Source: an uncultured Gaiellaceae bacterium (GTDB taxonomy: Bacteria; Actinomycetota; Thermoleophilia; Gaiellales; Gaiellaceae). Taken from it: 5,280 nt of DNA. Location of the stretch: NCBI GenBank assembly GCA_955652075.1, contig CATPAS010000043.1:1-5280 (forward strand), written 5' to 3'. Shown here one piece after another: positions 4,671 through 5,280 of the stretch. The notes beneath the pieces were generated by a model. The model was not told the DNA's origin and did no database searches. It saw only the letters and a list, made by a program, of their open reading frames with translations. Within the stretch, counting starts at the first letter, position 1. Each line of letters opens with the position of its first letter. Both the position numbers and the translations under genes were made by a program.

Positions 4671-5280
4671 ATGGAATCTCTGTACAAGCCCGAAGGTGTC
4701 GAGGAGCGCTGGCAGCGCACCTGGGAGTCGGAGGGCCACTACAACGCCGACCCGGATCCGACGCGCGAGAGCTTCGTGATCGCTCACCCGCCGCCGAACG
4801 TGACGGGCGACCTCCACATGGGCCATGCATTGCAGCTGTCCCTCGCCGACACGATCGTCCGCACGCGTCGCATGCAGGGGTACAACACGCTCTTCCAGCC
4901 GGGCTTCGACCATGCCGGCATCTCGACGCAGAACGCAGTCGAGAAGCATCTCGCCCAGGAGGGGAAGACTCGTCAGGATCTCGGCCGCGAGGCCTTCGTA
5001 GAGCTCGTCTGGGAGTGGCTGCGGGAGTACGGCGGCAAGATCATGCTTCAGTTCCGGCGCATCGGCGCTTCGATGGACTACCGGCGCGAGCGCTTCACGA
5101 TGGACGACGCCTACGTGCGCGCGGTCATGCACTTCTTCGTGCATCTCTACGGCAAAGGTTGGATCTACCGCGCGAACCGGATCATCAATTGGTGCCCGTT
5201 CCACCAGACAGCGCTCTCCGACCTCGAGGTCGCGCACGAAGAGGTCGACGATGCGCTGACCTACGTGCGCTACCCGCTAG
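4671..5280 (+). CDS. valS: Valyl-tRNA synthetase, N-terminal part (3' end outside window)
   Basis: The open frame runs 203 codons from ATG 4671 to the window edge without a stop. ValRS charges tRNA-Val with valine in the cytoplasm and edits misactivated threonine. The N-terminus has ESLYKPEGVEERW, then PPPNVTGDLHMGHAL (residues 40-54) with the class I HIGH signature as HMGH. It continues with PGFDHAGISTQNAVEK (77-92), GKTRQDLGREAF, RRIGASMDYRRERFTMDD and INWCPFHQTALSDLEV, all characteristic of ValRS rather than IleRS or LeuRS. The KMSKS loop, most of the editing domain, the anticodon-binding domain and the C-terminal coiled coil are beyond the window. The ATG is the only plausible start, because the family's N-terminal block begins immediately after it. 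It lacks a Shine-Dalgarno and sits 10 bases after a TAGGAT box. Identification is firm. Confidence 0.96.
   Translation, partial: MESLYKPEGVEERWQRTWESEGHYNADPDPTRESFVIAHPPPNVTGDLHMGHALQLSLADTIVRTRRMQGYNTLFQPGFDHAGISTQNAVEKHLAQEGKTRQDLGREAFVELVWEWLREYGGKIMLQFRRIGASMDYRRERFTMDDAYVRAVMHFFVHLYGKGWIYRANRIINWCPFHQTALSDLEVAHEEVDDALTYVRYPL

Noticed and set aside
4641..5237. 198-codon open frame on the - strand opposite valS
   Set aside because: The + strand carries unmistakable ValRS motifs throughout; the antisense product has no recognisable features.

Overview
The window is about 5.3 kb of GC-rich bacterial chromosome in which almost every third codon position is G or C. The two end genes are housekeeping genes on the + strand: the 3' end of clpX at the left edge and the 5' end of valS at the right edge. 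A clpX ... valS(-folC) neighbourhood is familiar from actinobacteria, for example Mycobacterium. The F420-type luciferase-like oxidoreductase, the GC bias and the apparently leaderless starts also fit a high-GC actinobacterium, perhaps one of the deep Thermoleophilia-like lineages. That placement is an inference from gene content, not from a marker-gene tree.

Layout, left to right: (1) 1-305, C-terminal ~100 codons of ClpX (+). (2) 309-545, a 78-residue ribbon-helix-helix (CopG/Arc-type) protein (-), tail to tail with clpX with only 3 bases between the stop codons. (3) 584-1384, an LLM-class (F420-dependent-like) oxidoreductase (-), whose last codons lie inside a perfect 12-bp inverted repeat. 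(4) 1385-1487, a divergent promoter region with the same octamer TAGTGTCA facing outward toward each gene. (5) 1488-2876, a berberine-bridge-type FAD oxidoreductase (+) with a strong Shine-Dalgarno. (6) 2877-2910, a compact 9-bp GC hairpin. (7) 2911-4593, a cytoplasmic gamma-glutamyltransferase-family Ntn hydrolase (+) whose substrate-site motifs differ from classical GGT. (8) 4594-4670, a short intergenic region with a probable valS promoter. (9) 4671-5280, the N-terminal 203 codons of valyl-tRNA synthetase (+), cut by the window end.

The four genes between clpX and valS look like an accessory insertion of catabolic or redox enzymes plus a small DNA-binding protein. They do not form an obvious known pathway: a flavin oxidoreductase and an Ntn amidohydrolase read rightward, and the LLM enzyme and the RHH protein read leftward. 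No mobile element, CRISPR, tRNA, rRNA or toxin partner is visible. I see no convincing new multi-gene system. The items most worth checking are the divergent repeated octamer, the 12-bp inverted repeat between the LLM and RHH genes, the recurrent TANNNT boxes implying leaderless transcripts, and the non-classical active site of the GGT-family enzyme.
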